Below, piece after piece: positions 17,254 to 27,700 of a stretch of 64,000 nucleotides of DNA. The stretch is from NCBI GenBank assembly GCA_964458495.1, contig CAYWJB010000003.1, positions 186,001 to 250,000 of the forward strand, given 5' to 3'. The DNA is from JANWVO01 sp964458495 (GTDB lineage Bacteria; Acidobacteriota; Terriglobia; Bryobacterales; Bryobacteraceae). How positions within the stretch are numbered: the first letter of the stretch is position 1; the number at the start of each line of letters is the position of its first letter. Both the position numbers and the translations under genes were made by a program. The notes beneath the pieces are model-generated. The model worked only from the letters and a program-made list of their open reading frames with translations. It ran no database searches and was not told the origin of the DNA.

Positions 17254-17313
17254 AGACTCTTCGGCGGAAAGCAGGCTTCCCCCGGCCATCATCGTCTGCT
17301 ATCCTTTGCGGAT

Positions 17314-20300
17314 ATGCGCAATTCACAGAGGGCACTCGGATTGTTTTCGCTCGCGGCCATCGCCGCCGCCGCCGTCTTCGCGCAGGGAACCACTTCGAGG
17401 GTCGTCGGCGTGGTCTCCGATCCAAGCGGCGCCAGCGTCCCGGGCGCAACGGTGAAACTCATCAACGAAGGCACCAATGCCACTGTCGAAACCAGAACGG
17501 CCGACAATGGGGCCTACTTCTTCGAAGCCGTCACAAGCGGCAGCTACACCATCACCGTGGAGGCGCCCGGCTTCCGCCGCTTCACGTCACGGCGCAACCC
17601 CGTCACCATCGGCCAGCCGACGACAGTCAACGTCACGCTCGAAGTCGGCACGGTCACCGAAGTCGTCGAGGTGTCTGGCTCGGCGGAGATGGTCCAGACT
17701 TCCACCTCAGGCAACATCGGCAACCTTTTCAGCGAAACAGTGATCCGCGACCTGCCGATCGTGGGCGTGCGCGGCCGCAACCCGCTGGACCTGGTCACCC
17801 GCCAGCCGGGCGTCGTCAGCGGCGCCAACACCGGCGGCGGCGTGCACGTCAACGGCGCCCGCGACCGCGCCTGGAACTTCACCATCGACGGAATCGACGC
17901 CAACGAGACCAGCGCCGGCGGCTCCAACTTCGCGCCCATCCGAATGAACCCCGACACGCTCAGCGAGTTCCGTGTGCTTACAGGCAACGCCACCGCCGAA
18001 TACGGCCGCAACTCGGGCGGCCAGGTGGCTATGGTCACCAAGAGCGGCACCAACGAGATCCACGGTACCGCCTGGTGGTTCTACCGCACCCCGCGGCTGA
18101 GCGCCAACGAGTGGGAGAACAACATCAACAACGTCGGCAAGCGCCAGTATCAGCAAAACATGCCGGGCATCGGCATCGGCGGCCCGCTCATCCGGAACAA
18201 GCTCTTCTACTACGGCAACCTCCAGTTGCTCCGCACCCGCGAATCCGCCGTCGTCAATTCCACCGTGTACACGAAGGAAGCGCGCGAGGGCATCTGGCGT
18301 TACAACCGCGCCGGACGCAACCTGCCCGCGGGCGTCTCCGGCGCCGTCGTCGACGCCCAGGGCAACGTTCTTCCGGGCGTCAACATCGGCACCTACAACA
18401 TCATCGCCCGGGACCCGCAGGCCATCGGCTGGGACGCCCGCACCAAGTCCATCGCCCAGGCCGCCCCGCTGCCCAACAACTTCACGCTCGGCGACGGCCT
18501 CAACACCGCCGCCTACACCTTCACCGCGCTTCAGTTCGAAAAGCAGCACGACGTCACCCTGCGCGGCGATTACATCATCAACAACAAGAACACATTCTTC
18601 GCCCGCGTCAGCTTCGGCCGCCAGGACACCAACTGCGACCGCGTCAATGGCGGCGCCCCCGTCTGGCCCGGCGCCCCGTGCATCGTCAACACCAAGCGCG
18701 ATCCCAAGAACTACGCCTTCAACTGGCGCACCATGCCCTCGCCTTCCACAACCAACGAGTTTGTGTTCGGCCTCAACCAGTTCGCCTTTGACTTCAACAT
18801 CCCGACTGCGGATCTGACCAAGGTCGACCTGTCGACGCCCGTTGCCAACCCGCTCGTCTACAGCTTCGGCAACGCGCGCCGCCTGAAGACCTGGCAGATC
18901 GTCGACAACTTCTCCTGGCTCCGTGGCGGCCACAACCTGAAATTCGGCATGAACTTCCGCCTCGGCCGCCACCAGGACGTGCGCGGCTCCATCGGCGGTT
19001 ACAACGCCACGCAAGCCGCCGACTTCTCGCGCGTTGTCAACACCGTCAACGCCGCCGCCTTCGGCCTCCCCGCCGACATCAACCAGCAGTTCGACCGCAT
19101 CACGCTCGAGACCCACATCAACTTCATGCTCGGCCGCGTCGGCAACACCAACCGGGGCTTCCCCTCGACGGCCGACAGTTACACCACCGGGCTCTATAAC
19201 TTCCTGGCGAAGTTCAACGAATACGACTTCTATTTTCAGGACACCTGGAAGCTGAGCCGCAACTTCACCGTGGATCTCGGCCTCCGTATGGAAGTGAAGC
19301 AGGCGCCCACCAATCCCGACGGCCGCGTCCGCCGCCCCGACCAGTACGTCGCCGCCGGCGGCTCCCCCACGAACACGCTCAAGTGGGTCCCCGGCAGCCT
19401 GTTCCGCGACGCCGTCAACAACTGGGCGCCATCCATCGGCTTCGCATGGGACCCCTTCGGTGACGGCAAGACTTCCATCCGCTCCAACTACCGCATCGCC
19501 TACGACCGCATCAACACGTTTGTGCTCAGCTCGCAGGTCTTCCAGAACCTGCCCGGCATCGTCATCGGCCTGAACGACGCCACCTACGGCCAAGGCGGTG
19601 GCCGGCTCGCCGGCTTGCCGGAACTCAAGCCGCCCGCAGTGGCGCCGGAATCGCTGGCCCAGCCTGCAGCCTTCTCCAACCGCGCCATCACGGTCGTCGA
19701 TCCCGACTTCCAGATGCCGACCACGCACCAGTGGAGCTTCGCCATCCAGCGCGAGGTCTTCCGCAACGCCGTCGTCGAGGTGAACTACATTGGACGCCGC
19801 GCCTACAACCTTTTCGGCGCCTACAACGCCAACCAGGTGGATTGGCGCCGCAACGGCTTCCTCAACGCCCTGAACGTTGTCAACTCGGGCGGCGAAAGCC
19901 AGCTCATCAACCAACTCATGGGCGTCGATTCCCGCAAGACCGCCGCCGAAACGGGCTCGCAGGCCCTGCGCCGCATCTACTCGGTCGACCTGCGAAACAG
20001 CAATTTCGCCTTCATCGCCCAGGACCTTTCCCGCCGCGTTGTCGGTGGACGCGGACAGGCGGAAGCCGCCGGCCTCGGCCCCTACTTCTTCCTGGCCTAC
20101 CCGCAGTTCGCCAACGGCATGAACGTCATTGACTCGAACGACTTCTCCACCTATCACGCCGGCCAGGTGCAGTTCCTCAAACGCATGAGCGGCGGCCTCG
20201 AATACCAGATCAGCTACACGCTGGCCAAATCCCTCGACACGCGCTCTTACGACCCGGCCTTCACCGTCGTGTCGGGCGCCAACAACCAGTCTGCCGGCGG

Positions 20301-20916
20301 CACTCCGTTCGACATCCTGAACCGCCGCCTCAATTATGCGGCCAGCGACTTCGACCGCAAGCACGTCGTCCAGACCTACTGGGTCTGGGAGCTGCCCTTC
20401 GGCCGCGGCCGCCGCTTCGCCTCCGGCGCCTCCGGCCTCACCCAGCGCCTCATCGGCGGCTGGCAGGTGGCGGGCATGGGAACCTTCCAGAGCGGGCGGC
20501 CCATGTCGGTCTACTCGGGCTTCTACACGTTCAACAACGTCGTACAGAGCTTCGCCAACTGCTCCGGCTGCACGCCCACCATGGGCAAGGCGCAGGACAT
20601 CGACGGCATCAAGTGGTTCTTCACTGCCGACCAGCGGGACAGATTCTCCTACCCTGGGCCCGGCGAGCTTGGCAACACCGGCCGCAACTTCTTCCGCGGC
20701 CCGGGCGGCTGGGGCGTCGACATGAGCGTGCTGAAGAGGACCATGATCACCGAGCGCTGGAACTTCGAACTCCGCGCCGACATGACCAACGTCTTCAACC
20801 ACCCCATCTTCGGCTTCCCGACCGCCACCCGGAGCTCTACGATCTTCGGCCGCATCCGCGACGGCGTCATCAGCGGCTCGCGCAAGATCCAGCTCGGCGC
20901 GAAACTGAACTTTTGA
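17314..20916 (+). CDS. TonB-dependent receptor, Oar-like, with carboxypeptidase-regulatory-like domain (copy 1)
   Basis: The 1200-residue outer-membrane protein starts with a signal peptide ending near residue 27 (MRNSQRALGLFSLAAIAAAA then VFAQG). A beta-sandwich carboxypeptidase-regulatory-like domain follows (about 30-110: VVGVVSDPSGASVPGATVKL ... GSYTITVEAPGF), then the plug region with a TonB-style loop (NGARDRAWNFTIDGIDANET). A long beta-barrel ends in an aromatic residue (KIQLGAKLNF), as expected for barrel insertion. Substrate is unknown; Oar-like members in Acidobacteriota are often linked to sugar or peptide uptake or surface adhesion. No TonB or SusD-like partner is adjacent. The gene stands alone; no ribosome site stronger than GCGGAT precedes the ATG. 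Confidence 0.93.
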   Translation: MRNSQRALGLFSLAAIAAAAVFAQGTTSRVVGVVSDPSGASVPGATVKLINEGTNATVETRTADNGAYFFEAVTSGSYTITVEAPGFRRFTSRRNPVTIGQPTTVNVTLEVGTVTEVVEVSGSAEMVQTSTSGNIGNLFSETVIRDLPIVGVRGRNPLDLVTRQPGVVSGANTGGGVHVNGARDRAWNFTIDGIDANETSAGGSNFAPIRMNPDTLSEFRVLTGNATAEYGRNSGGQVAMVTKSGTNEIHGTAWWFYRTPRLSANEWENNINNVGKRQYQQNMPGIGIGGPLIRNKLFYYGNLQLLRTRESAVVNSTVYTKEAREGIWRYNRAGRNLPAGVSGAVVDAQGNVLPGVNIGTYNIIARDPQAIGWDARTKSIAQAAPLPNNFTLGDGLNTAAYTFTALQFEKQHDVTLRGDYIINNKNTFFARVSFGRQDTNCDRVNGGAPVWPGAPCIVNTKRDPKNYAFNWRTMPSPSTTNEFVFGLNQFAFDFNIPTADLTKVDLSTPVANPLVYSFGNARRLKTWQIVDNFSWLRGGHNLKFGMNFRLGRHQDVRGSIGGYNATQAADFSRVVNTVNAAAFGLPADINQQFDRITLETHINFMLGRVGNTNRGFPSTADSYTTGLYNFLAKFNEYDFYFQDTWKLSRNFTVDLGLRMEVKQAPTNPDGRVRRPDQYVAAGGSPTNTLKWVPGSLFRDAVNNWAPSIGFAWDPFGDGKTSIRSNYRIAYDRINTFVLSSQVFQNLPGIVIGLNDATYGQGGGRLAGLPELKPPAVAPESLAQPAAFSNRAITVVDPDFQMPTTHQWSFAIQREVFRNAVVEVNYIGRRAYNLFGAYNANQVDWRRNGFLNALNVVNSGGESQLINQLMGVDSRKTAAETGSQALRRIYSVDLRNSNFAFIAQDLSRRVVGGRGQAEAAGLGPYFFLAYPQFANGMNVIDSNDFSTYHAGQVQFLKRMSGGLEYQISYTLAKSLDTRSYDPAFTVVSGANNQSAGGTPFDILNRRLNYAASDFDRKHVVQTYWVWELPFGRGRRFASGASGLTQRLIGGWQVAGMGTFQSGRPMSVYSGFYTFNNVVQSFANCSGCTPTMGKAQDIDGIKWFFTADQRDRFSYPGPGELGNTGRNFFRGPGGWGVDMSVLKRTMITERWNFELRADMTNVFNHPIFGFPTATRSSTIFGRIRDGVISGSRKIQLGAKLNF

Positions 20917-21087
20917 GCGGAAGCCGCCGGGCACAGCCCTGCGGCGTGTGATCCTTGATGAACCTCAGGCTGGCCCGCTGCCGGCGCGGCGGCGGGCCGG
21001 CCGGAACCTTTCCTGCCTGCCGCGTGACATCGCCCGCCCGTGCGCTTCCGCGCGGCCGATGCCCATCAGGACGTTGGCTTGGCCGCG

Positions 21088-21627
21088 TTACCGGTCCGCT
21101 GCCAGGATCCGCCGCACCGCCTCGCCCAAATCGGATGCCACGAATTCCACCAGCCCGCCCGCCTCCTTCGCCGCTTCGGCGCCGTAGCCGGTGAGGACCA
21201 GCACGCCCCGCAGCCCTGCGTTCTTCGCCAGCTCCAGGTCCGCCGCCTTGTCGCCGATCATCCAGGAGCGCGCCAGATCCACCGGAAGCTGCCGCGCCGC
21301 CTCCTCCACCAGCCCGGGGCGCGGCTTGCGGCACGGACAGTCCTCTTCAGGCGCGTGGGGACAAACGAAGATCCCGTCCAGCCCCGCCCCATCGCGCGCC
21401 AGCAACTGCTCGATCCGGCGGTTCACCCGCTCGACATCCTCCAGGGTGAAGTAGCCCCGCCCCACGCCGCTCTGGTTGGTCAGCACCACCGCCAGCCAGC
21501 CCGCCTCCCGCGCCCTGCGTAAAGCTTCCGCGGCGCCGGCTATCAGCGCCACCTGTTCCGGATCGGACAAGTAATTGCGCTCCTCGATCAGCGTGCCGTC
21601 GCGGTCGATGAAGAGGCACGGTTTCAC
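21088..21627 (-). CDS. gmhB: D-glycero-heptose-1,7-bisphosphate phosphatase-like HAD hydrolase
   Basis: The 179-residue HAD phosphatase has motif I FIDRDGTLIEE at its N-terminus, motif II in VVLTNQSGVGRGYF, the GmhB-type zinc loop CPHAPEEDCPCRKPRPG, and motif III in WMIGDKAADLELAKNAG. In LPS assembly GmhB removes the C7 phosphate of heptose bisphosphate; some relatives act on histidinol phosphate. The start is the GTG at 21627, which overlaps the stop of the glycosyltransferase gene (GTGA); a longer frame exists but only as a shadow. Coupling to a glycosyltransferase fits a surface-sugar role. Confidence 0.9.
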   Translation of the reverse strand: MKPCLFIDRDGTLIEERNYLSDPEQVALIAGAAEALRRAREAGWLAVVLTNQSGVGRGYFTLEDVERVNRRIEQLLARDGAGLDGIFVCPHAPEEDCPCRKPRPGLVEEAARQLPVDLARSWMIGDKAADLELAKNAGLRGVLVLTGYGAEAAKEAGGLVEFVASDLGEAVRRILAADR

Positions 21628-22781
21628 GGGCGCCGCTCCAGCTCCGCCACCGCCCGTTCCAGAACGGCGAGGTTTTTCTTCCAGGAAAACCTGGCCATCG
21701 CTTCGCTCCGGATGCCCGGTTCCGCGGGCGGCGGGAGATAATCCTCCGCCGACCGGCACAGACGGACGCCCCGCGGCAGCGCGGCGCCGAACGTTGCGCA
21801 CACCTCCGGCGAGGCCAGCACCGGACGGCCCATCGCCAGCGATTCCAGCACCTTGTTCTGGATTCCTCGAGCGATACGCAAAGGAACCACCGTGGCCGCC
21901 GCGTGCCGGTAGTACGGCCGGACATCCGCCACGCTCCCTGCCACCTCCACGCCCGGCACTCCGGCCAGCGCCAGCACGCGCGCCGTCGGGTACCTCCCGA
22001 CCACCAGGAGCTCCAGCCCCGGATCGCGCCCGCGCAGCAGCGGGAACACCGTGCGCGCGAACTCCGTGATCCCTTGTTCGTTCGGGAAGTAGTTCAGGGT
22101 GCCGCAGAACAGCAGGTACCGCCGCTTCGCCAGGGACTCGTCGCGCGGCGAGGCTTCCGGATCGAATCGGGCGAAATCCACCCCGTTCTCCATCGCCTCG
22201 CAGCGCAGTCCCGGATCCAGTCCCAGCAGCACGTCGCGCTCGGCGGCCGTGGTCACCAGGGTCAGCCGCGCGCGGCGCGCCTCGCGCAGCTCCAGCTGAA
22301 CAAGACGTTTGGCTTCTGTTTCAAACAAAAACGAAGGCTTCCGGTAGCGCGCATAGGCCCGCCACTTCTCCGAATCGACGTCCGTCATGTCCAGCACGAA
22401 GGGCATCCCCGCGGGCACGAAGGGCGCCATCACCGCCGTGTACGCCACCGCCCCGGCGACCGGGCGGCTCTCCACCAGCGCCAGCAGGTCCTGCGAAAAG
22501 CGGCGGCTGGAATAGAACGCGTCGTTGATGGAGCTCCCCGTCAGGAAGCGCGCCCCCGCCCGGGCTGCATGCAGGAAGAACGGGAACAGCGGGGCGACAT
22601 AGACGGAGGCGCACCGGTCCAGAAGCGCCCGCGCTTCGTCCATCTCCTGCTCGGACCGTGCGAAACAGCTCAGGTGCACGCGGTGCCGGGAGGCCAGCGC
22701 GGTCAGCTCATGGTAGGCGCGGATCTTTTCGCCTTTGTCGGGCGGATTGGGAACGCAGTGGGAGAGGTACAGCAGCTCCAC
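21624..22781 (-). CDS. Glycosyltransferase family 4-type, TIGR03087-like (PEP-CTERM/EpsH1-associated)
   Basis: The 385-residue GT-B enzyme starts with LYLSHCVPNPPDKGEKIRAY, the characteristic opening of TIGR03087 sugar transferases (often near exosortase/EpsH polysaccharide loci). It has DMTDVDSEKW and NGVDFARFDP in the middle. The C-terminal donor-binding half has LLFCGTLNYFPNE, LLVVGRYP and the KVLESLAMGRPVLAS region. It probably adds a sugar to a surface polysaccharide or lipid carrier at the inner face of the membrane. No exosortase is in this window. It is preceded by the FmdB gene at a 9-base gap and overlaps gmhB by four bases. Confidence 0.85.
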   Translation of the reverse strand: MELLYLSHCVPNPPDKGEKIRAYHELTALASRHRVHLSCFARSEQEMDEARALLDRCASVYVAPLFPFFLHAARAGARFLTGSSINDAFYSSRRFSQDLLALVESRPVAGAVAYTAVMAPFVPAGMPFVLDMTDVDSEKWRAYARYRKPSFLFETEAKRLVQLELREARRARLTLVTTAAERDVLLGLDPGLRCEAMENGVDFARFDPEASPRDESLAKRRYLLFCGTLNYFPNEQGITEFARTVFPLLRGRDPGLELLVVGRYPTARVLALAGVPGVEVAGSVADVRPYYRHAAATVVPLRIARGIQNKVLESLAMGRPVLASPEVCATFGAALPRGVRLCRSAEDYLPPPAEPGIRSEAMARFSWKKNLAVLERAVAELERRP

Positions 22782-22790
22782 CGGAACGCC

Positions 22791-23081
22791 TTAGCTCTTG
22801 GCGGGCGTGTCGCTGCTCGAGGCCGGCGCCTTCGCGCCGGACTCCTTCCCGTTGTCTGAACCGCTGCTCTTTCCGTTGCTTCCCCGGCCGCCGTTTCCGC
22901 CGGAACGCGCGTAATCGGTGATGTACCAGCCGGAGCCCTTGAACTGCAGGGCAGGCGCCGAGATCAGCCGCTTCACCCTGCCGCCGCACCCTTCATGCGT
23001 CTCCAGCGGGGCGTCGCTGAACTTCTGCATCACCTCGAAAACTTCCTGGCACTGGTCGCACTTGTATTCGTACAGTGGCAT
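22791..23081 (-). CDS. FmdB-family zinc ribbon protein
   Basis: The 96-residue protein opens with MPLYEYKCDQCQEVFEVMQK, the standard FmdB putative regulatory zinc-ribbon start, followed by a second metal half-site THEGCGGRVKRLI. The second pair reads H-x2-C rather than C-x2-C (the His at residue 29 replaces the usual Cys), an unusual but plausible zinc set. The last 45 residues are a Gly/Ser/Lys-rich disordered tail (SGGNGGRGSNGKSSG). The role in bacteria is not established. It lies between the S41-like gene and the glycosyltransferase on the same strand with 9-base gaps. Confidence 0.88.
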   Translation of the reverse strand: MPLYEYKCDQCQEVFEVMQKFSDAPLETHEGCGGRVKRLISAPALQFKGSGWYITDYARSGGNGGRGSNGKSSGSDNGKESGAKAPASSSDTPAKS

Positions 23082-23090
23082 GGCTGTAAC

Positions 23091-24377
23091 TCAAACCCCC
23101 TGGTGGAGCGTGGCGGCGCGCCCTGCCGGCGCGGCGGCCGGCGCTGCCATCGCCTGCGCCGTCTTTCCCGCCAGAATCTCGAGCGCTTTCTTCAGGACGG
23201 CATCCTCCTTCCGCTCGGGCTGCCGGAGATCCTGCGCCCCCGGCGCGGGCGCGCCCGGCGTGTCCTCATCAAAGGTCTGCGGCTCGAAGTCAGCCACCTG
23301 ATGCTGCGGCAGCACGGAGGTCTCGCTGATTGCCTTCCCGTCGGGCGTGTAGTACTTCGCCACCGCCAGAAGCACGGCGCCGCCGTCGCCCGTCGGGACC
23401 GCCTTCCGCAAGGCCGCATCTCCGTAAGTGCGCTCGCCGACGATCTCGGCCCTCTTGTGCGCCGCCAATGCCGCTGCCGCCACTTCCGCCGCACCCGTGG
23501 TGCCGCGGTTGGTCAGAACCACCATCGGCCCCCGGAACACCGCCTTGGCCGCGTCCGCTTCAAAAACCTGCTTCCTCACCTTCTGCCCTTCGAGCGTGGC
23601 GATGGCGCCCTTGTCCAGGAACAGGTTCGCCAGCGCGACGCCCTCTTCCGGCACGCTCAGGGCCGAATGCCGCAAGTCCAGAACCAGTTTCCTGGCCCCT
23701 TTGGCCGTCAACTCACGAACGGCTGCCGCCACGGCCGCCGCCTTGCCCGCCCGCAGGTCGACCACTTCCACATAGCCCGTCTCCCCGTCCACCATCTTCG
23801 ACGCCAGCGCGGGAGGCGTCACCACGGCGCGCGTCAGCGTCACCTTCACCGGCTCCGGCCGGCTCAGCCGCAACACGGTGAGCTCTACCATGGTTCCGGG
23901 TTCCCCGTGCAGCAGCACGTCGGCAAAGGCGAGCGGCATGTCGCGCGTCTGAATGCCCTGGATCGCCTCGATGATGTCCCCCGTGGTCAGCCCTGCTTTG
24001 TCTGCCGGCGACCCGGGAATCGCATCCACCACGCCGATCTCGTAACCGTACTTCCGGCTGAGGATCAACCCCACCCCCGCGCGCGGGTTCTCCAGCGTCT
24101 TCAGATACTGCTTGTACTGATCCGCGTTGAGATAACAGGCAAACGGATCCATCGACACCAGCAGCCCGTTCACCGCACCCAGCGACACGCTCTTCATGTC
24201 CGGCTCTTCCACATAGTCGGACTTGATCTTCGCCAGCACTTCGGTCAACACGTTCAGGTGCCGGTAGGGATCCGTGGAGGGCGCGGTGCGGTTCTGCCCG
24301 AATAACACCCCTACCAGCAACAGCGCCACCAGGAGGCCGGAAATGGTTACCAGCGTGTATTGAAATCGGCTGTTCAT
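23091..24377 (-). CDS. S41-family (CtpA/Prc-type) protein with catalytic residues lost
   Basis: The protein has 428 residues from an ATG at 24377, chosen because it gives a membrane anchor (TLVTISGLLVALLLVGVLFG, 8-27) and has an AGGAACA site; the frame is open further upstream. After the anchor come an S41 N-terminal helical region with SMDPFACYLN (75-84), a PDZ domain (about 100-185, IPGSPADKAGLTTGDIIEAI) and the S41 core (195-350). In the core the usual GSASASE box is GTTGAAE: the catalytic Ser position is Gly295. Exactly 25 residues later the catalytic Lys (FGKG) is Asp320 (TYGD). The fold is well preserved, so I infer an exported, non-proteolytic PDZ/S41 protein. It heads the run FmdB-glycosyltransferase-gmhB. 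Confidence 0.85.
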   Translation of the reverse strand: MNSRFQYTLVTISGLLVALLLVGVLFGQNRTAPSTDPYRHLNVLTEVLAKIKSDYVEEPDMKSVSLGAVNGLLVSMDPFACYLNADQYKQYLKTLENPRAGVGLILSRKYGYEIGVVDAIPGSPADKAGLTTGDIIEAIQGIQTRDMPLAFADVLLHGEPGTMVELTVLRLSRPEPVKVTLTRAVVTPPALASKMVDGETGYVEVVDLRAGKAAAVAAAVRELTAKGARKLVLDLRHSALSVPEEGVALANLFLDKGAIATLEGQKVRKQVFEADAAKAVFRGPMVVLTNRGTTGAAEVAAAALAAHKRAEIVGERTYGDAALRKAVPTGDGGAVLLAVAKYYTPDGKAISETSVLPQHQVADFEPQTFDEDTPGAPAPGAQDLRQPERKEDAVLKKALEILAGKTAQAMAAPAAAPAGRAATLHQGV

Positions 24378-24788
24378 GTCGATGTGTTCCTGCTTGCCCC
24401 AGCACAGCGGGCCGCCGGAGGCGTCCGCCACTCGACTCCTGCCCAGCTTCCAGTATAAACCACCGCCGAAAGCGCCGCTGTTTAGTCTCTTGGACTTGCC
24501 GCGCCACCTCAAGGTTGCACGAAACCGGGCAGCCGGGCATCCCCGGTGAAAGAAATTTCATCGACAGAAACATTGATTGGATTAGAACAAAGGAAGTTTA
24601 CTCATGTTAAAATCAGCCCAATCTGGGCCATGCTGCTGGGGCTTCCGGGGCTGTAAATGGGGCCAAGTCGCCGCTATCCATCGCTCCGAAGCGGCAACTG
24701 GCGCCTCTATGGGGTTTCCAGACAGAGGCGTTCAGGTGCTCACCAGCCTCCCGGATCAGGAAGGATGACACACAAGGAGCCTTCGGAA
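24378..24788. other. Divergent intergenic region between S41-like gene and TonB receptor 2
   Basis: This 411-base gap separates two divergent genes and must hold both promoters. It is more AT-rich at about 24545-24625. On the minus strand TATACT in GGTTTATACTGG (about 24450) is a fair -10 box for the S41-like gene but lacks a good -35. On the plus strand the TTTACTCATGTTAAAAT stretch near 24597-24613 is the best -10 area for the receptor. I see no RNA gene, riboswitch or terminator. Confidence 0.5.
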
Positions 24789-27700
24789 ATGCATATGCGA
24801 AACGCGCTTGGTCTGGTCAGCGCCGTGGTCATCGCCGTGGTTCTTTCTGGCATGGCGGCGGCGCAAGTCTCGAACGGACGAATCGAAGGGGTTGTGACCG
24901 ACCCCGCCGGCGCCGTGGTCCCGAATGCCAATATTACGGTTCGCAACAACCGTACTGGCGTATCGGTGACCGCGACGACGAACGAAACCGGGTACTATCT
25001 CTTCCCTTCTCTTCCCGCCAGCAATTACTCGTTGTCGGTGGAGGCGCCGGGCTTCCGCAAGGCGCAGGTGGAAAACATCGAGCTGAACGTGGCCGTCACG
25101 ATCCGGCAGGACGTGCAACTCGAGGTCGGTTCTTTGGCCGAGAGCGTCACAGTGGAGGCCAGCGCCATCCGCGTCAACACGTCCGACGCCCAGGTCGGCC
25201 GCAGCGTCACACTCCGCGACATCGACACCCTGCCGCAGCTCGCGCGCAACCCGATGGCGCTGGTTCCCTATACGCCCGGCGTGTCCATCGATCCTGGCGA
25301 CAACTCCTTCTCCCGCGTCAACGGCACCCGGCAGGGTTCGAACAACACCCGCCTCGACGGCATCGACGCCAATGACGCCGTCGTACCCCGCCTGGGCCTC
25401 TCCCTGACCGCCTTCAACGTCGACTCGATCGAGGAGTTCCGCGTCATCACGAACGGCGGCAAGGCCGAGTACGGGCGCAACGCAGGCGGCCAGGTTGAAA
25501 TGATCACCCGCTCCGGCACCAACCAGTGGCACGGCAACGCCTTCGAGTTCCTCCGCAACACGAAGCTCAACGCCAACAACTTCTTCAATAACGCCAGCGG
25601 CGTCGCCCGCCCCAAGTTCATCCAGAACACTTACGGCGCGTCGGTCGGCGGCCCCATCCTCAAGGAGAAATGGTTCATCTTTGGCAACTGGCAGAGCGTT
25701 CGCACCGCCCAGGAAGTGGTTCGCAACCGCACCGTGCTCACCAATGAGGCCAAGCAGGGCATCTTCCGTTGGACGCCCCCGGGCAGCGGCTCCGTCCAGT
25801 CGTTCAACATCGTGGCCAACGATCCCCGCGCCCTTGGCTTCGATCCCGCCACCAAGAAGCTGATCGACATGCTCCCGGCGCCCAACAACACCGACGTCGG
25901 CGACGGGCTCAACACCGCCGGCTTCCGCTTTAACAACCCCGCCGGCTTCGACACCCACCAGTTCACCATCCGCTCCGACTACAACGTGACGGCGACGCAC
26001 CGCGTGTTCTACCGGCACAGCTACTTCAAGAACGACTTCATCGACCAGCTCAACGGGGCCGACGCCACCTTCCCCGGCCAGCCTCAGGGCACCCAGGGCG
26101 GCATCCGTTGGGGCTTCTCCATCGGTTCGGACTGGGCGATCACTCCGTCCATCGTGAACGAACTGCGCGTCGGCTACCAGTCGGCCAGCGTCGACTTCCG
26201 CCGCCCCGCTCGCGTTGCCGGCCCGCAGGTGCTCCCCAACACCTACACCAACCCGATCCTGCCCAACTTCCCCCAGGGACGAAACTCCCCTGTGATCGAC
26301 CTGACCGAGAACCTTACATGGCTCAGGGGCAAGCACACGATCAAGACGGGCTTCACCTTCAAGCGCACCTTGCAGTATGGCTACAACGCCGCCGGTATCT
26401 ATCCCAACATCAGCCTTTCGACGAGCTTCAACAACGTTCCCCCGCTGTCCATCGGCCCGTCAGGCTCCGTCATCAGCTCTGCCGACCGGCAGCGGTTCGA
26501 GAACTTCTACAACGATGTCCTCGGCCGCGTCAGCAGCATCACCACAACCTTCTATTCCGACTTGCAGCAGTTCCAGCCTGCCGGCCAGCCCCGCGTGCGA
26601 AACACCTACTTCCGCGACTGGGCGGGCTTTGTTCAGGACGACTGGAAGATCACGCGCAACCTGACCGTGAACGTGGGTATCCGTTACGAGATCTTCGGCG
26701 CCCCCACTGAAAGGGACCGTCTCCAGGGCACGCTGAAGCAGATTGAGCAGATCGGCTACTTCACGCAGCTCGACAACACGGAAATCCAGCGCGCCTCGGG
26801 CTGGTACAACACCGACAAGAACAACTTCGCGCCGCGCATCGGCTTCGCCTGGGATCCCACCGGCAACGGCAAGTGGGCGGTTCGCGGCAGCTGGGGCATC
26901 TTCTACGACCGCATGATCGGCGCCACCGCCAGCCTCGTCGACGGCAACACGCCGGGCTTCGCCCAGACCGTGCAGACCTTCCCCAACACTGCCGCCGGGT
27001 CTGATGTCCGCGTCCGCGACAACCCGGCACTGCCCGCCGCACCCCCCGCGCCGCAACTCGTGCTGCCTGCCAACCGGCAGACCTCCATCGTGGTCTTCGG
27101 ACCCAACCTTCGCACCGGCTACGTCCAGCATTACAATCTCAGCATCCAGCGCGAGATCATGCGCAACACGATTCTCGACGTGGCTTACGTCCGCACCCGC
27201 GGGATCAAGCTTTTCAACTGGGTCGACGTCAACCAGCCGCGCGTCTACGGCAACTTCCTCGAATCGTTCCGGGAAATCGTGAACTTCCAGCGTACCGGCG
27301 CGGCCCCGTCCCCCACCAACACGCTGGTGCGCATCTTCGGCACGCCGCAGGCGGTCATCAGCCGCCTCGGCGCCACCACCGTCCAGCAACAGCTCGCCAA
27401 CACGGCAGCCAACAACCTGGACCGCAACAACTACACGCTTTACACTGCCGCCGGCATCTCGCCGTTCTACCTGCGAAACTTCCCGCAGTACAACCTGGTG
27501 CTTTTGGGCACGCAGGACGGCGCCAGCTGGTACGACTCGCTTCAGATGAGCTTCCGCCGCACGATGGGCGCGCTGAAGTTCGAAATGAACTACACCTTCT
27601 CGAAGTCGCTCGACAACGGCAGCGCGGACGGCAACGGCTTCACCGCGCCTGTCGACAACTACAACCTGGCGCTGAACAAGGGCCGCGGCGCGGCGGACCG

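Noticed and set aside
17290..17313. TGCTATCCT as an extended -10 box directly before the first TonB receptor
   Set aside because: It would start transcription a few bases from the ATG; without a -35 box the evidence is too weak to call.
17707..20934. A minus-strand open frame of about 1075 codons antisense to the first TonB receptor
   Set aside because: Composition (Ala/Gly/Val/Asp shadow of codon bias) and lack of motifs show it is a shadow of the receptor, which has a signal peptide and full domain order.
20917..21087. Possible terminator after the first TonB receptor
   Set aside because: Only short imperfect GC repeats are present (about 5 bp stems) with no T run.
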